A stretch of DNA of 64,000 nt, taken from positions 623,089 through 687,088 of the forward strand of contig CAUYUJ010010446.1 of the NCBI GenBank assembly GCA_963575745.1. Reading direction: 5' to 3'. The notes beneath the pieces were generated by a model. That model saw only the letters and a list, made by a program, of their open reading frames with translations. It made no database searches and was not told the origin of the DNA. The DNA comes from Prorocentrum cordatum. Taxonomy: Eukaryota > Sar > Dinophyceae > Prorocentrales > Prorocentraceae. Below, one piece after another: positions 31,308 to 41,545 of this stretch. Positions within the stretch are counted from its first letter, which is position 1, and every line of letters starts with the position of its first letter. The translations under genes were made by a program, and so were the position numbers.

Positions 31308-31555
31308 GGTCGGTCCCCTGTCCGTCCCTCTTGGGGTCGGGTCGACGGTCCGCGGCCGCCCCGCCGATCAGCGCTGCCGCTGGCCAGGCCGACGGTCCGC
31401 GGCCGCCCCGCCGCTTGCCGTGGCCCGGCCTGCAGGGAAGAAAGGTATACCCCCCAAAAGGGGTTCGATCGAAGACGAAGAGGGCGGGTATCGAGGGTTT
31501 GGGAAACACGTGTTATTGGACACTCGAGCATATAAGGGCGAACGGTCTTAAAATG
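31216..31555. repeat. GTC microsatellite plus 47-bp tandem duplication
   Basis: A (GTC)n run lies at 31264-31312. GACGGTCCGCGGCCGCCCCG then occurs twice (about 31344 and 31391), giving a 47-bp duplication with diverging right halves. No gene seen. Confidence 0.75.
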
Positions 31556-31650
31556 ATTGTTGTTGTTGATGTTGCTGTTATTGTTGTTTGTTGATTGTTG
31601 CTGGTTGTTTGTTGTTTGAGGTTTGTTGTTTGTTGTTTGTTGTTGCCGTC
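31556..31650. repeat. (GTT)n-rich tract
   Basis: Mixed GTTGTT, GTTTGTTG and GATGTTGCTG units, about 90 bp, strongly T/G. Confidence 0.85.
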
Positions 31651-31651
31651 G

Positions 31652-31965
31652 TCCCACCCGCGACCCGCCCTGCGACCCACCCGCGACCAACCCCGCGACC
31701 CACCCGTGACCCACCCGCGACCCACCCCGCGACCCACCTGCGACCCACCCCGCGACCCACCCGCGACCCACCCGCGACCCACCCGCGAACCACCCCGCGA
31801 CCCGTCCGCGACCCACCCCGAGACCCCCCCGGCAACCCACCCGCGACCCACCCGCGACCCACCCGCGACCCACCCGCGACCCGCCCCGCGACCCACCCGC
31901 GACCCACCCGTGACCCACCCGCGACCCGCCGCGACCCACACGCGACCCACCCCGCGACCCACCTA
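31652..31965 (+). repeat. 10-11 bp satellite, CCCGCGACCCA unit
   Basis: Nearly 30 copies of CCACCCGCGACC or CCACCCCGCGACC, with occasional TGCGACC variants. It runs directly into the dimeric satellite that follows, which contains the same CGACCCACC core. Confidence 0.95.
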
Positions 31966-32415
31966 AAATTTTCGGCGCCTGCGGCGGGCTTCTTTTGCAT
32001 TCGCTCCAGGCGGGAAATCTGCGACCCACCTGCGACCCGAACCGCGTTCAGTGTACAAAGCAAAATGGTCGGCGCCTGCGGCGGGCTGTTTTTGAATCCC
32101 TTCCAAATGGACGTGGAGAGCCCGCGACCCACCCACGACCCAAACTACGTTCACTGAGCGAATGAAAACTTCGGCGCCTGCGGCGGGTTTCTTTTGCATT
32201 CGCTCCAGGTGGAGAACCTGCGACCCAAACCGCGTTCAGTGTACAAATCCAAATGTTCGGCGCCTGCGGCTGGCTGTTTTTGAATTTTGTCCCAAGTGGA
32301 GGTGGGGAGCCCCCGACCCACCCGCGACCCAAACGACGTTCACTGAACAAACCAAAAATTCGGCGCCTGCGGCGGGCTGTTTTTGCATTCGTTCCGGGTG
32401 GCCCACCAGCGATCC
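31966..32415 (+). repeat. ~97/102-bp dimeric satellite
   Basis: CGGCGCCTGCGGCGGGCT recurs at 31973, 32070, 32172, 32258 and 32361 (spacings 97, 102, 86 and 103). Alternate copies differ: type A is followed by TCTTTTGCATTCGCTCCAGG, type B by GTTTTTGAATCC or TTGAATTTTG. Each ends in CGACCC repeats and a (G/C)CGTTCA(G/C)TG motif. This gives a ~190-200 bp higher-order unit. Confidence 0.92.
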
Positions 32416-33512
32416 CCCCCGCGCTGAACTTGTCGGAGCACGACGACGACGATGAGGACGCGAACGCGGAACAGGACATTTTTGGCATTCGCTTCGGGGT
32501 GAACTAAAGCCAGGCGCGTTCATCGGACAGCAGCTGACCCCCAGACCTTTGCCTGGGGCGCTGCTGGTTCCGATTCGGCAACCGAACCCTGCCCCAGAGG
32601 GAGGAGGAGCGCCAGTAGCTTCAGCGAGTCGGTCGAGCCCAGCCTCGACGCCTCGGCCTGAGCCAGCTGCATGGCCTAGCCGCATTGGGCGGAGGGGGTA
32701 GAATCGAGCAATTGCCTGGCATGTTGGCAAATGCCGCTTTCAAAGCATCGAGCTGCTGCGGGAGAGTTAAAGGGCGTCCGTCTCGATGCGAAGCCATCTC
32801 CTTGGCAACGTGGTAGATATAGAAACTGAGAGCCGTTGCTAAAATAGCATTCTCCCAGGCGAGGTCAGATGCCGGATGTTGCGTAGGGAGACGCCCAGAG
32901 GGAGGAGGAGGAGGAGGAGGAGGAAAAGGATGGTTGGAGAAAGGGAGGGGGAGGATATCAACTGCTAAGCGATGGGGCAACTCACTTCCCACAATCTAAT
33001 GGGCTGACCACCGAGCAAAGCGAGACCTGACCTTCCCACCATATAGGGATGAAGAAAAGAAAGACTAGGGGATTACTTCGCCAGACTTTCCTGGACCCCT
33101 GATAAGAGTAAGGCTGCCCACCCAACCTTTCGCCTCCCAGACACAAGCATCCCCTGGACGCCAACGTGCAGGTTCGGGTTTTCAGGCATGGCATTGCCAT
33201 GGCACGACCCGCCAGGAGAGGGCAGAGTTTTGCAACTTAGCCCTGGCTGCCAATTCCATGCGCTGTCTGGCGGGAGAGAGCGGGGTAAACTGGGCTGAGC
33301 TGCAGCTGCCCCAACTAGCGCCTGACAAAGAAAAATGAAGAAGGGAAACCTACCTGCTTCACAGTGCTGCCAGTCTGGCCAAAAGGATACCGAAGCGTGC
33401 AGGTTAAAGAACGCTGGGTAGCTGACGAATGTCCTTCCCAAACGCGAGAACTGACCAACACAAAAGGTTGAGGATTATACCAAGAACCTGTAGCCATATA
33501 TACTTCGCTCAA
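32416..33512. other. Lower-GC unrecognised sequence, possible introns or exons
   Basis: Minus frames such as FPFFIFLCQALVGAAAAQPS and KAAFANMPGNCSILPPPP look mildly protein-like but are short and frame-broken. A GAG run lies at about 32897-32925. It may contain exons of the gene at 33513-34565, whose stop lies at its right edge; I cannot define splice sites. Confidence 0.35.
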
Positions 33513-34565
33513 CTAAGCCATAAACAAATTAGCCGATTCTGCCCACGATGTAATATAAACTGCCGCTGAACTGACTGGCATGGGTGATACCATTGACACT
33601 TGATTCTCCACTTCCTTTGAAGAAGAGGAGCCTGAGCTGGATCTGCTCCCCCGAGGAACAGGCGCACTGCCTGAAGCTGTGTTTTGATTCTTTACACGAC
33701 TGAGCTCCACCTGGAGTGTCTCCAGCTGCTGATGGAGGTGCTTGATCTTGATAGCCTGGAGACCACACTTGAGCTCAAGAAGTCTTGGATTGGAAGGGGC
33801 TGAATCATTGGAGGGGGCTGCGTCACTGTGCCCAACCTTTGCACGGTTACGAGCGTGCTCTGGAGAAGTCGAACGAGGACGGTCGACATGTTTTGCACTG
33901 ACAGAAGGTGAATCGGAATCACTACCGCTGTCCAATACATCTGGAAGTTTATTGTCCACCTTAGAGATCTGAACCTTCACCTTAGATTCGACGTTGAATG
34001 TATCGCACACTGCCACATAAAGATACGCGTTTCCCCTGTACTTGTCCAAGAACATGTCCAACTGCTCCAACATTTGGGGTTCGTACTGCTGGAAGACATC
34101 TGGGATCAGTAACTTGCACTGATGCCTTACTTTGAAATCCTGGCCCTGCTCACTGTCGGGTTCTACCTGGCCAGTGGCCTTGAGTTTGGAATCAGACTTC
34201 ACTGCCACTAGAGGCGGCGGTGATGAATGCGCCCTCTCACTGTCGGCATCTACCTGACCAATTGGTTTATCTTTGGACTGAATCTTCTCACTGCCAGATG
34301 CTACCTCAGCAGTGGGCTTTTCTTCGAGCCCAATCTTCACTGCTACGGGCGGTGGCGGAGGAGGCGGTAGTGGCTGGGACCTTTTCCCATGCCAAGGGAG
34401 ACCGCACTTACAGAAAGGTTGAGAAGCAATTCTGTTTGGCCAGATCCAACAGTCTGGTCTGCCGCGCGGGCAAAGCAACTTAGTATGCGTGACAACTGGA
34501 GTTCCTACTCCTTCTTTGAAAACGCAGGGCGTCCTGGACGACATGGCGGCAAAAGAAGGCGCCAT
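33513..34565 (-). CDS. Hypothetical protein with Cys-rich N-terminus and coiled coil
   Basis: Minus frame, about 350 codons from ATG at 34565 (a second ATG at 34544). The open frame extends upstream to 34733 but passes through a TA microsatellite, so I prefer 34565. The N-terminus has C-P-R-G-x-x-D-C-W-I-W and FCKCGLPWHGK (possible zinc-binding or redox Cys cluster), then a Pro run. Next is a region of three loose repeats built on VAVK..., (T/P)(A/I)(E/G)(Q)V and SE. A folded-looking segment follows (CKLLIPDVFQQYEPQMLEQL, RGNAYLYVAVCDTFNVES), then a Ser/Asp-rich linker, a leucine-heptad segment (LKCGLQAIKIKHLHQQLETL) and a Ser/Arg/Gly tail. Codon texture and lower GC differ from the surrounding satellites. 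Family not recognised; either a host gene or ORF1 of a LINE-type element. Confidence 0.6.
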   Translation of the reverse strand: MAPSFAAMSSRTPCVFKEGVGTPVVTHTKLLCPRGRPDCWIWPNRIASQPFCKCGLPWHGKRSQPLPPPPPPPVAVKIGLEEKPTAEVASGSEKIQSKDKPIGQVDADSERAHSSPPPLVAVKSDSKLKATGQVEPDSEQGQDFKVRHQCKLLIPDVFQQYEPQMLEQLDMFLDKYRGNAYLYVAVCDTFNVESKVKVQISKVDNKLPDVLDSGSDSDSPSVSAKHVDRPRSTSPEHARNRAKVGHSDAAPSNDSAPSNPRLLELKCGLQAIKIKHLHQQLETLQVELSRVKNQNTASGSAPVPRGSRSSSGSSSSKEVENQVSMVSPMPVSSAAVYITSWAESANLFMA

Positions 34566-34657
34566 CGACAGGGAAAGTGAGGGCCACGAGGTCCGCCGGC
34601 TCGACGCCCGCGTCGCCCGTGCCCGCCCCCTCACTCTTATCCGCAATTGCGGGGTGC

Positions 34658-34676
34658 TACGTATATATATATATAT
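34658..34676. repeat. (TA)n microsatellite
   Basis: Nine TA units, lying upstream of the ORF at 33513-34565 on its coding strand, probably in its 5' untranslated region or promoter. Confidence 0.85.
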
Positions 34677-34799
34677 AAGAAACTGAAAAAAGAAAGAGTG
34701 ACAGAGAGAGGCAGAGGCGCGGGCAGGGCGCAAAGGGGATGGGCAACCAGAGTCGTGACCCGTCCGAGCCAGAGGACATGCAGAGGGTGAAATACAGAA
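34677..34799. other. Purine-rich upstream region
   Basis: AAAAAAGAAAGAGTGACAGA and similar text. No feature recognised. Confidence 0.3.
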
Positions 34800-35220
34800 G
34801 CTTCAGGATAGGTTTTGGATTATTGTAGGGTGCTCCCCCTTCTCCAGGAGGAGAAGGAGGCGGGAAGCAAAAGTCTGCCCTCCCCATGTGGAGGTAAAAG
34901 GAGGAGTGAATTGGAGGGTCTTGACGGTTTCAGAGCGCTGACCCAGCTCACCTCCTCTGATTATTCCCTTCTCCTCCTCCTCCTCATCCTCCTCCTCCCT
35001 CCCTGCCTCCCTTTCCTCCTCTGTGATCTTCCTCTTACTTGTCATCACATAACAACCCTCGTCCCGTACCTCCATTTGCTTCTCCTCGGGCATCGCCCCA
35101 GGAGGCATCTCCGCCTTACCTACCCCTCTTCTCCCACTCCCACTCCCCGCTCGTCCCTCACTCTCCACTTCTCCCCCTCCCCCTATCCCCTCCTCCCCCA
35201 TCCTTTCTCCCCCTCACCTG
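34800..35220. repeat. Pyrimidine-rich CTC/TCC low-complexity region
   Basis: Dense CTCCTCC and CCCACTCCC tracts, particularly 34966-35020 and 35120-35215, separated by less biased sequence. Confidence 0.7.
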
Positions 35221-35623
35221 GGTGTGGCCCCCAAGGAAAACGTTCCTTATCCGCCGCCTTCGCTGGCCCGGCTGGGCGCTACAAGTGGATGGACATGGAC
35301 CGGTCTGTCTCATCCCACGTGCCGACGTCTATGCGATGACCACGAGCCTGCTGTAGGCACAGAGAACTCGCACCCCTTCCGCCTCTTTCCGTTTTCCCTT
35401 CTAAAATCGGCTTCACTTCCATCCTCTCCCGTCACCAAATCTTGACTCATTGCTCCAATTTAAACGGTTACAGATGGACACAGAGAAGATTGCGATGATT
35501 GATGATGGCCCAGCCTGATCTTGACGCTGTAAGCAGTAGCGGCGTGAAACTTGGAACGGGAGCCCGGCTGCACTGTGCCAAAGATCATGCGACAGTCGCG
35601 GGCGATCTAGCAATCGCCCCGCC
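35221..35623. other. Probable 3' flank of the zinc-finger gene; nothing recognised
   Basis: Ordinary-complexity sequence without a recognisable coding frame. It follows the stop codon of the minus-strand zinc-finger frame. Confidence 0.35.
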
Positions 35624-36147
35624 TCATCGCTTCTTGGTCTTACCCTTTTTGCCAGTCGGTTCGGTCATTTTGATTATACCATGGCCGCTCTTCTCTATGT
35701 GTGCGAACAACTTGGACCGGCTGTCGAAGGCTGCTCCACAAGTGCGGCACGTAGTGGTCTCGTCCACGCACTTCGCGTTTGCCACAGGATAGCCGCCGTT
35801 GACGACTGCCGGCTGCACCGATGGGGGGGTGGCATCCTCGAGACGGAGATCAGGCCAAATGCCTCAGGCACTTCTGTGACCATGGACCAGGATCGGCCGT
35901 GGCCAGAGGTGGCCCTGGCCCAAGGGATCCCCAAGATGTCCTCGGAGGCCGCCACGGCCTCCAGCAGGCCTGACGAGGCCCAGGGCACCAGGGGCTGCGG
36001 AATGAGTCGGAAAGCTGGGCACAGCTTCAAGCTGTCAGCTTGGGCCAGGAACACCTCTGTCAACCCGAGAGGACGGGGGCGACCGCAGGAAGCATCGGAC
36101 AAGAACGATGTTTGCGAACCCGAACTTAAATCACACCCCTCTTCCAC
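35624..36147 (-). CDS. C-terminal part of a C2H2 zinc-finger protein (DnaJ C21/JJJ1-like)
   Basis: The frame 35624-35863 ends with TTTCRTCGAAFDSRSKLFAH, then IEKSGHGI and a Lys-rich tail GKKGKTKKR before TGA. C-x2-C-x(3)-F-x-SR-x-KLF-x-H-x(4)-GH is the C-terminal zinc finger of DnaJ subfamily C member 21 and yeast Jjj1-type ribosome biogenesis co-chaperones; other SRxKLFxH fingers exist, so the assignment is tentative. An in-frame stop lies upstream at 35864-35866. Either an exon starts after an AG near 35837, or the C7 run at 35824-35830 has lost one base. With one more C the frame would join a 150-codon open frame up to 36147 (TSFLSDASCGRPRPLGLTEV). The J domain is not in view. A 29-bp tandem duplication (36131-36188) lies just upstream. 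Confidence 0.5.
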
Positions 36148-36409
36148 GTAAAGTATGCGATCACACCCCTCTTCGACTTAAAGTATGCCTGTCACGCGTG
36201 CCGACCTGAAGCGCACATGGGCGCCCAGAAGCTTGGCTCTCATGGTCCTCAACCCAGCATCGCCGAGCGCCCAACGGTTTGCTTTGTATATGTTTCCCCG
36301 CGCTGGCTTTGCCTTAAGGAGTCTCACTTGTTTATGAAGACGATAGTGGGTGCCGGGCGAGGCCGCGCCGGGGCGACCTGGGGGTTCGTTGGTCTTGTTT
36401 GGGGGGGAC
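36148..36409. other. Unrecognised sequence
   Basis: Contains the second half of a 29-bp tandem duplication (TCACACCCCTCTTC at 36131 and 36160). No gene seen. Confidence 0.35.
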
Positions 36410-36745
36410 CCTAGCTACAGGGAGGGGCCTTGGAAGCTACCCCCCTCCCCCCTTTTCGAGGCGCGGGGTCAGCCTGGGCTCCCCTTTCAAAGGGGGGGGG
36501 GCTTCCGAAGCTCACCCCCGCCCCCCGCTCCTTCCTTTCGTTTGGATTTTGTAATCGGGGGGCCCCTGGCTTAAAAGAGGGAGGCTTGGAAGCTAATTGC
36601 CCCCCTCCTCCTTTTCGGGGCCCGGGGTAAGCCCGGGCGCCCCTTTCCATAGGGGGGGGCTTCCGAAACACACGCCCCGTCCCTTCCTCCTGTTGGCTTG
36701 TCCAATTGCAAGGCCCTGGCTGAAGGGGGGATTCGAAGCTACTCT
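36410..36745 (+). repeat. ~170-bp tandem repeat, about 2 copies
   Basis: TTGGAAGCTA, a C-rich tract, CCTTTTCG, GGGGTCAGCCTGGGC or GGGGTAAGCCCGGGC, CCCCTTTC, a G run and GGCTTCCGAA repeat with a period near 170 bp (36429, 36586). A third start is CGAAGCTACTCTT at 36735. Adjacent G-run and C-run blocks are inverted relative to one another. Confidence 0.8.
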
Positions 36746-38430
36746 TCTTCTTTGGTTTTCGGAGCCCCGTTTGTTTGCGGCGTACTTGTGGTTCTCGATG
36801 TCTCTTTGGTTTTCGGCGCCTCTTTGATTTCGGCCCGTTTTGGGCCGTTGGCTTGGTTTTCGGCGCTCCTGTTGTTGTCGGCGCTCCTTTGGTCTTCGGC
36901 GCCCGTTTTTGTTTTCGGCGCTCACTCCATGGTTGTCGGCGCCCCTCTGGTTTTCGGCGCCCTCTTGTGTTCCCGCGCTCCTTTGATTTTCGGCGCCCTC
37001 GTGGTTTTCGACGCCCTTTTGGGTTTCGATGCCCCTTTAACTTCTGGCGCCGACTTGGTTTTCGGCGCTCTTTGGTTTTCGGCGCCTCTTTGGTTTTGGG
37101 CTCCCTTCGGCTATCTGCGCTCCTTTCGTTTTTTGCGTTCTTTGGTCGTCGACGCCCTTTTGGTTATTGGCGCGTCTTTGGTTTTTCGGCGGTCTTTTTG
37201 GTTTTCGGCGCATCGACGGTTTTCGACGCTCCCTGGGTTTTCGGCGCCTCTTTGGTGTTCGGCGCTCCTTGAATGTTCGGCGTTCCTGCGGTTTTTAGCG
37301 CCCCTTTGGTTTTCGGCGCCCTTTTGTTGGTTTTCGGCGCCCTGTCTGTCTTCGGAGCTTCTATTGTTTTCGGCGCCCCTTTCGTTTTCGGCGCCCTGTT
37401 GGTAATCGGCGCCACTTTGATTATTCGGCGCCCTTTTGGTTTTCGGCGCATCTTTGGTCTTCGGCGCTTCTTTGTGTTTTCGGCACCCCTCGGGTGTTCG
37501 ACGCCCCTTTGCTATTCGGCGCCCTCTTGGTTTTCGGTGCTCCTTTGGTTTTCGGTGTACTTATGGTTTCTGTGTCTTTTTGGTGTCCGTCGCCTCTCTG
37601 ATTTTTGGCGCACCTTTTTTCGATCGGCGCTTTGTTTGTGTTCGTTCTCCTGGTGGTTTCTGCGCCCCCTTCGGCGCCCTTTCGCTTTTCGGCGCTTCTT
37701 TGGTTCTCGGTGCCCTTGTGGTTTTCGGCGCCCCTTTGTTGTTCGGCGCTCCTGTGGTTTTTCGGCGCCGTTTTGATATTCGATGCTCTTTTGGTTGTCG
37801 GCTGCGTTTTGGTGTTCAATGCCATGTTGGTGTTTGGCGACCCTTTAGTTGTCAGCTCTCTATTGGTTTTCGGCGCCCCTTTGGTTTCCGGCGTCCTTTC
37901 AAGTTCGGCGACCCTTTGGTTCTTGGTGCCCTTTTGGGTTCGGGTACTTTCAGGTTTTCGTGTTCGGCGCTGCTCTGGTTTTCGGCGCTCTTTTGGTGTT
38001 CGGCGTCTCTTTGATTTTCGGCGCCCCGCTGGTTTTCAGAGCCATTTTTTGTTTTTGGCGCCTCTTTGGATTTAGGCGTTCGTTCGGTGCTCGGCGCCCG
38101 CCCGTCGTTTTGCGGCGCCCCTTTGCTTTTCGGCGCTCTTTTGGTATTCGGCGCTCCTTTGGTTTTGGGCCCCCCTGTGGTTGTCGGCGCGCATTTGGTT
38201 TTCGGCGCCCTGTTGGTCTTTGGCGCTCCTTTGGGTTTCGGTGCTCCTTTGGTTCTCGTCGCTCACTCCATGGTTGTCGGCGCCGCTTTGGTTTTCGGTG
38301 TCCTTTCAGTTTCGACGCTTCATAGGTTTTCGGCGCTCTCTGGTTTTCGCACCGTTTCGGTTCTCGGTGGCTCTTTGGTTTTCGGCGCTCGGCTGGTTTT
38401 CGGCGCTCTTTAGGTCTTCGGCACTCCTTT
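36746..38430 (+). repeat. Long degenerate array, TTTGGTTTTCGGCGCCC type
   Basis: About 90 loose copies of TTTGGTTTTCGGCGC(C/T)C, with unit lengths of mostly 15, 18, 21 or 24 bp. Many lengths are multiples of three, so plus frames read as runs of VFGAPLVFGALL for 115-235 codons before frames change. I see no start context or unique flanking domain, so I call it a satellite. Its preference for codon-sized length changes is notable. Confidence 0.9.
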
Positions 38431-38865
38431 CTTTAGCTAGGGCGGGGGGCTTCCAAGCGCCCCCCCCCTTGAGCCCAAAAAGGGGGGAGGGGGGGGCTCC
38501 GGCAGGGGAGGTTCAAGGAGGGGGGCCGCTATGCCCCCCCCCCCCCCCCTGGGAAAGGGAGAGGGTGGTGGGTAGCTTCCAGAGCGCGAAAGGAGGGAGG
38601 GGGGGGGAGAATCTCGAGGAGCGGAAAAAAGGAGGAGGGAGGGGCTTTCCGGCAGGGGAGGTTCAAAGGGGGGGTAGCAAGGCCCCCCTCCCCTTGGACA
38701 GGGAGCGGGGGGGTAGCTTCCAGAGCGCCGCGAAAGGGAGGGGCGGGCTTACCTTCCGAGGGGCGGAAAAACAAAGGGAAGGGGGTTCTGGCATGGCAGG
38801 TCCAAGGGGGGGAGGGGGGGCAGCTAAGGCCCCCCCACCCCTTTGGGAAGTGCGCCAGGGCGCGC
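38431..38865 (+). repeat. ~145-bp G/C-run repeat, 3 copies
   Basis: CTCCGGCAGGGGAGGTTCAA (38498), TTCCGGCAGGGGAGGTTCAA (38648) and TTCTGGCATGGCAGGTCCAA (38787) head successive copies. Each contains a C run and a TAGCTTCCAGAGCGC-type block. Confidence 0.82.
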
Positions 38866-39115
38866 TCTCTCATACCTGAGATTCGAGCCCACGAAGCAAT
38901 AATCCTTTATGAAGTACGCCAGGCTCACGTTCCTTAGGCCAGAACCCTTTGTAATTTGCACCAGATCCGCCCTCCCGAGGACGCAAACGCTTGTGAATTC
39001 CACCAGGTTCGCGCGTCCGACACCAGAGTCGATTGCAAATCATAGAAACAATCGCGCGCCAGGCTCGCGCTCCCGAGAATCCTCCTGCCAATTACGCAAG
39101 ATTCGCGCGGGGAGC
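38866..39115 (+). repeat. ~50-55 bp degenerate repeat, 4-5 copies
   Basis: CGCCAGGCTC(A/G)CGYTCC, followed by TTTGTAATTTGCACC/ACGC-like text, recurs near 38917, 38966, 39006, 39058 and 39098. Confidence 0.6.
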
Positions 39116-40176
39116 GCTCCAAGAACGGAACACCATGTTCAACAACAGCCCCACCATGTCAATATGTGTTGCTGAGTCCGATCTGTCCCCACCTGATGTT
39201 CCCAGACATCTTCAAGACGGCGCCCAGACACCCCGACACGGCTCTGACATCTTCCATCATGATGGGACGGAGGGCGGAGGCAGAGGGCGAAGCCCCTAAG
39301 GATAAGAGATCACGGGCGGGGGAGAAGACATGAGGGATGGGGGAGGAAGGCTGGAGGAGGGAGGGCAGGCTGGAAGGAGGGAGAGAAAGGAGGGACGGGT
39401 CGGAGAAAAAAGGAAAGGAGGCAAAGCACGAGACGCTTGGCGACATGGAGCAGAAAACTACGACATATGCATACACTGCGGGAGGCCCGCTCGAATTTCT
39501 TGGACTGGCGCTGGACCCCGCTCCTTAAGCCCCTTCCCCCCCACCCCACGCATCTTCCCTGGCCCACGGAGCGCCCCAGGGGCGGCGCCATAGGCGCTGA
39601 GGAGGTGCGGGGAGGGGGCCCAGCGCGGACCGAAGAAACTCGCGAGGAACTGCGAACGTGCCTGCTTATGTCTGGGATGCGAGAGAATATGCGCACACCG
39701 CGACTCTCCTGACCTATCTCGGGGTGCGTTCTGACCAGGACTCTGGAGCGAATCCAACCGTGGCGGCGAATGCCCCGCTGCAGGCCCAGCGTAGCGAAAA
39801 CGAGGGAAGGGAAGGTGATGGTACCGACATATCGCCCTCGGCTGAGGGGCGTTTTGTCGACCAGGAAGCTGGAAGCACATATGGCTGTACTCACGTGCGG
39901 AGCATTCGGAGGCCACGTGCTGGATACATTCGCGGAAGCCTGGCGTCCAGCGTATCCGGCCTCAGAAGGGCAAGCGCTGGAAAGGCATCTGGCCGCATGT
40001 GCTCTCGCCCAGACCAACCGCGTCATGTGCGCCCAACTTCCTGGTACGACAGCCCGTCCTTGGCTCGCCGCCTCGGCTTGCGGGCTCTCCTGTCAGCCTC
40101 CTCCGCCTCAGCGCTGACCCCGCCCGCCTCCTCCCCGTCCGCGGCTGCCTTGCGCGCGGGGCGTCCCCCACCTCCT
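39116..40176. other. Unrecognised; purine-rich tract at 39325-39430
   Basis: Several moderately long open frames on both strands (for example minus 39310-40026) but no recognisable motif. The GGAGGGAGGGCAGGCTGGAA tract is a candidate triplex or G-quadruplex region. Confidence 0.35.
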
Positions 40177-40460
40177 CTTCCTCTTCCTCCTCCCCTCCTC
40201 CTCCTCCTGCTCCTCCTCCTGCTCCTCCTCCTCCTCCTCCTCCTCCTCCTCCTCCTCCTCCTCCTCCTCCTCCTCCTCCTCCTCCCTCCTCCTCCTAGCT
40301 CCTCCTCCTCCTCCTCCTCCTCCTCCTCCTCCTCCTCCGCCTCCTCCTCCTCCTCGTCCTCCTCATCCTCCTACGCCTCCTCCATATCCTCCTGTTCCTT
40401 CCGTTCCTCCTCCTCCTCCTCCTCCTGCTCCACCTCCACATCCTCCTCCTCCATTACTTT
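40177..40460. repeat. (TCC)n long microsatellite
   Basis: About 280 bases of TCC with CTG, TCG, GCC and CAT interruptions. The longest clean run is at about 40225-40288. Confidence 0.95.
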
Positions 40461-40602
40461 TCTTTCTGAATAACTTCTCCCTGTCGTACCCAAAAGCCAA
40501 TCGGAATGACGGGCTGGGCGTTTCGCATGAGATTTCCTTACCACTTATGGCCCTGAAGCTGAAATGTTGGCAATAGTTTAACGGATGACTGGCGGGCGTT
40601 TT
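40461..40602 (+). other. Spacer resembling 50505-50560
   Basis: TTTTCTTTCTGAATAACTTC, followed by CAATCGGAATG, resembles TTTTTCTTTCTAAGTAGCTC with CGATCGGAAAGG at 50511-50555. This is a weak dispersed-repeat signal. Confidence 0.4.
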
Positions 40603-41030
40603 TCCCGGAAAGGGCTCAGGCCCAGGGTTCTTTTCCCGGAAAGGGCGCGGGCCCAGGGTTCTCTTTTAGTAGGTAAACCTAGTCCCCCGGTGCCTGCTTG
40701 AGGGAGGCCGGCGAATTTTTTCCCGGAAAGGGCTTAAGCCCAGGGTTCTCTTTTAGTAGGTAAACCTGTCCCCCGGTGCCTGCTTGAAGGAGGCCGGCGA
40801 ATTTTTTCCCTGATAAATAACGAGGTCGAAGGAGGCCGGCGAATTTTTCCCTGATAAATAACGAGCCCGCGAATTAAAATTTGAGGATGTCTCGAGCGAA
40901 ACGCTTGTTTTTGAGCGCCCGCGAATTAAAATTTGAGGATGTCTCGAGCGAAACGCTTGTTTTTCAGAATTTGTCGAGGATGTCTCGAGCGAAACGCTTG
41001 TTTTTCAGAATTTGTTTTTTCTACCCCCTA
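40603..41030 (+). repeat. Higher-order satellite: spacer (H) and AGGATGTCTC (G) modules
   Basis: Two tandem H copies start TTTTCCCGGAAAGGG, GCCCAGGGTTCTCTTTTAGT and AGGTAAACCT(AG)TCCCCCG, each followed by GGAGGCCGGCGAATTTTTTC. CTGATAAATAACGAG is repeated, then three copies of AGGATGTCTCGAGCGAAACG follow, ending in CTTGTTTTTC. Marks the left end of the large composite array. Confidence 0.92.
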
Positions 41031-41545
41031 GCACGACACCCCAGCACGACCACACCCCAGCAGGACCCCAGCACGACCACACCCCAGCACGACCACACCC
41101 CAGCACCAGCACGACCACACCCCAGCACGACCCGATCGATAAGTCACAGGGTTCGGACCACCCCAGCACGACCACACCCCAGCACGACCCCACTCCAGCA
41201 CGACCCCACCCCAGCACGACCACGCCCCAGCACGACCACACCCCAACACGACCACACCCCAGCACGACCACACTCCAGCACGACCCCGACCCAGCACGAC
41301 CCCACCCCAGCACGACCACACCCCAGCACGACCACACCCCAGAACGACCACACCCCAGCACGACCCCACCCCAGCACGACCCCACCCCAGCACGACCACA
41401 CCCCAGCACGACCACACCCCAGCACGACCCCCACAGCACGACCCACCCCAGCACGACCACACCCCAGCACGACCACACCCCAGCACGACCACACCCCACA
41501 CGACCAAACTCCAGCACGACCACGCCCCAGCACGACCACACCCAG
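41031..41545 (+). repeat. 16-bp satellite block S1
   Basis: About 31 copies of CCAGCACGACCACACC with CCACCCC, CGCCCC and deletion variants. It is interrupted at 41134 by GATCGATAAGTCACAGGG, which recurs inside or beside other S blocks. The unit has no stop codon on the minus strand, so all three minus frames are open. Confidence 0.96.
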
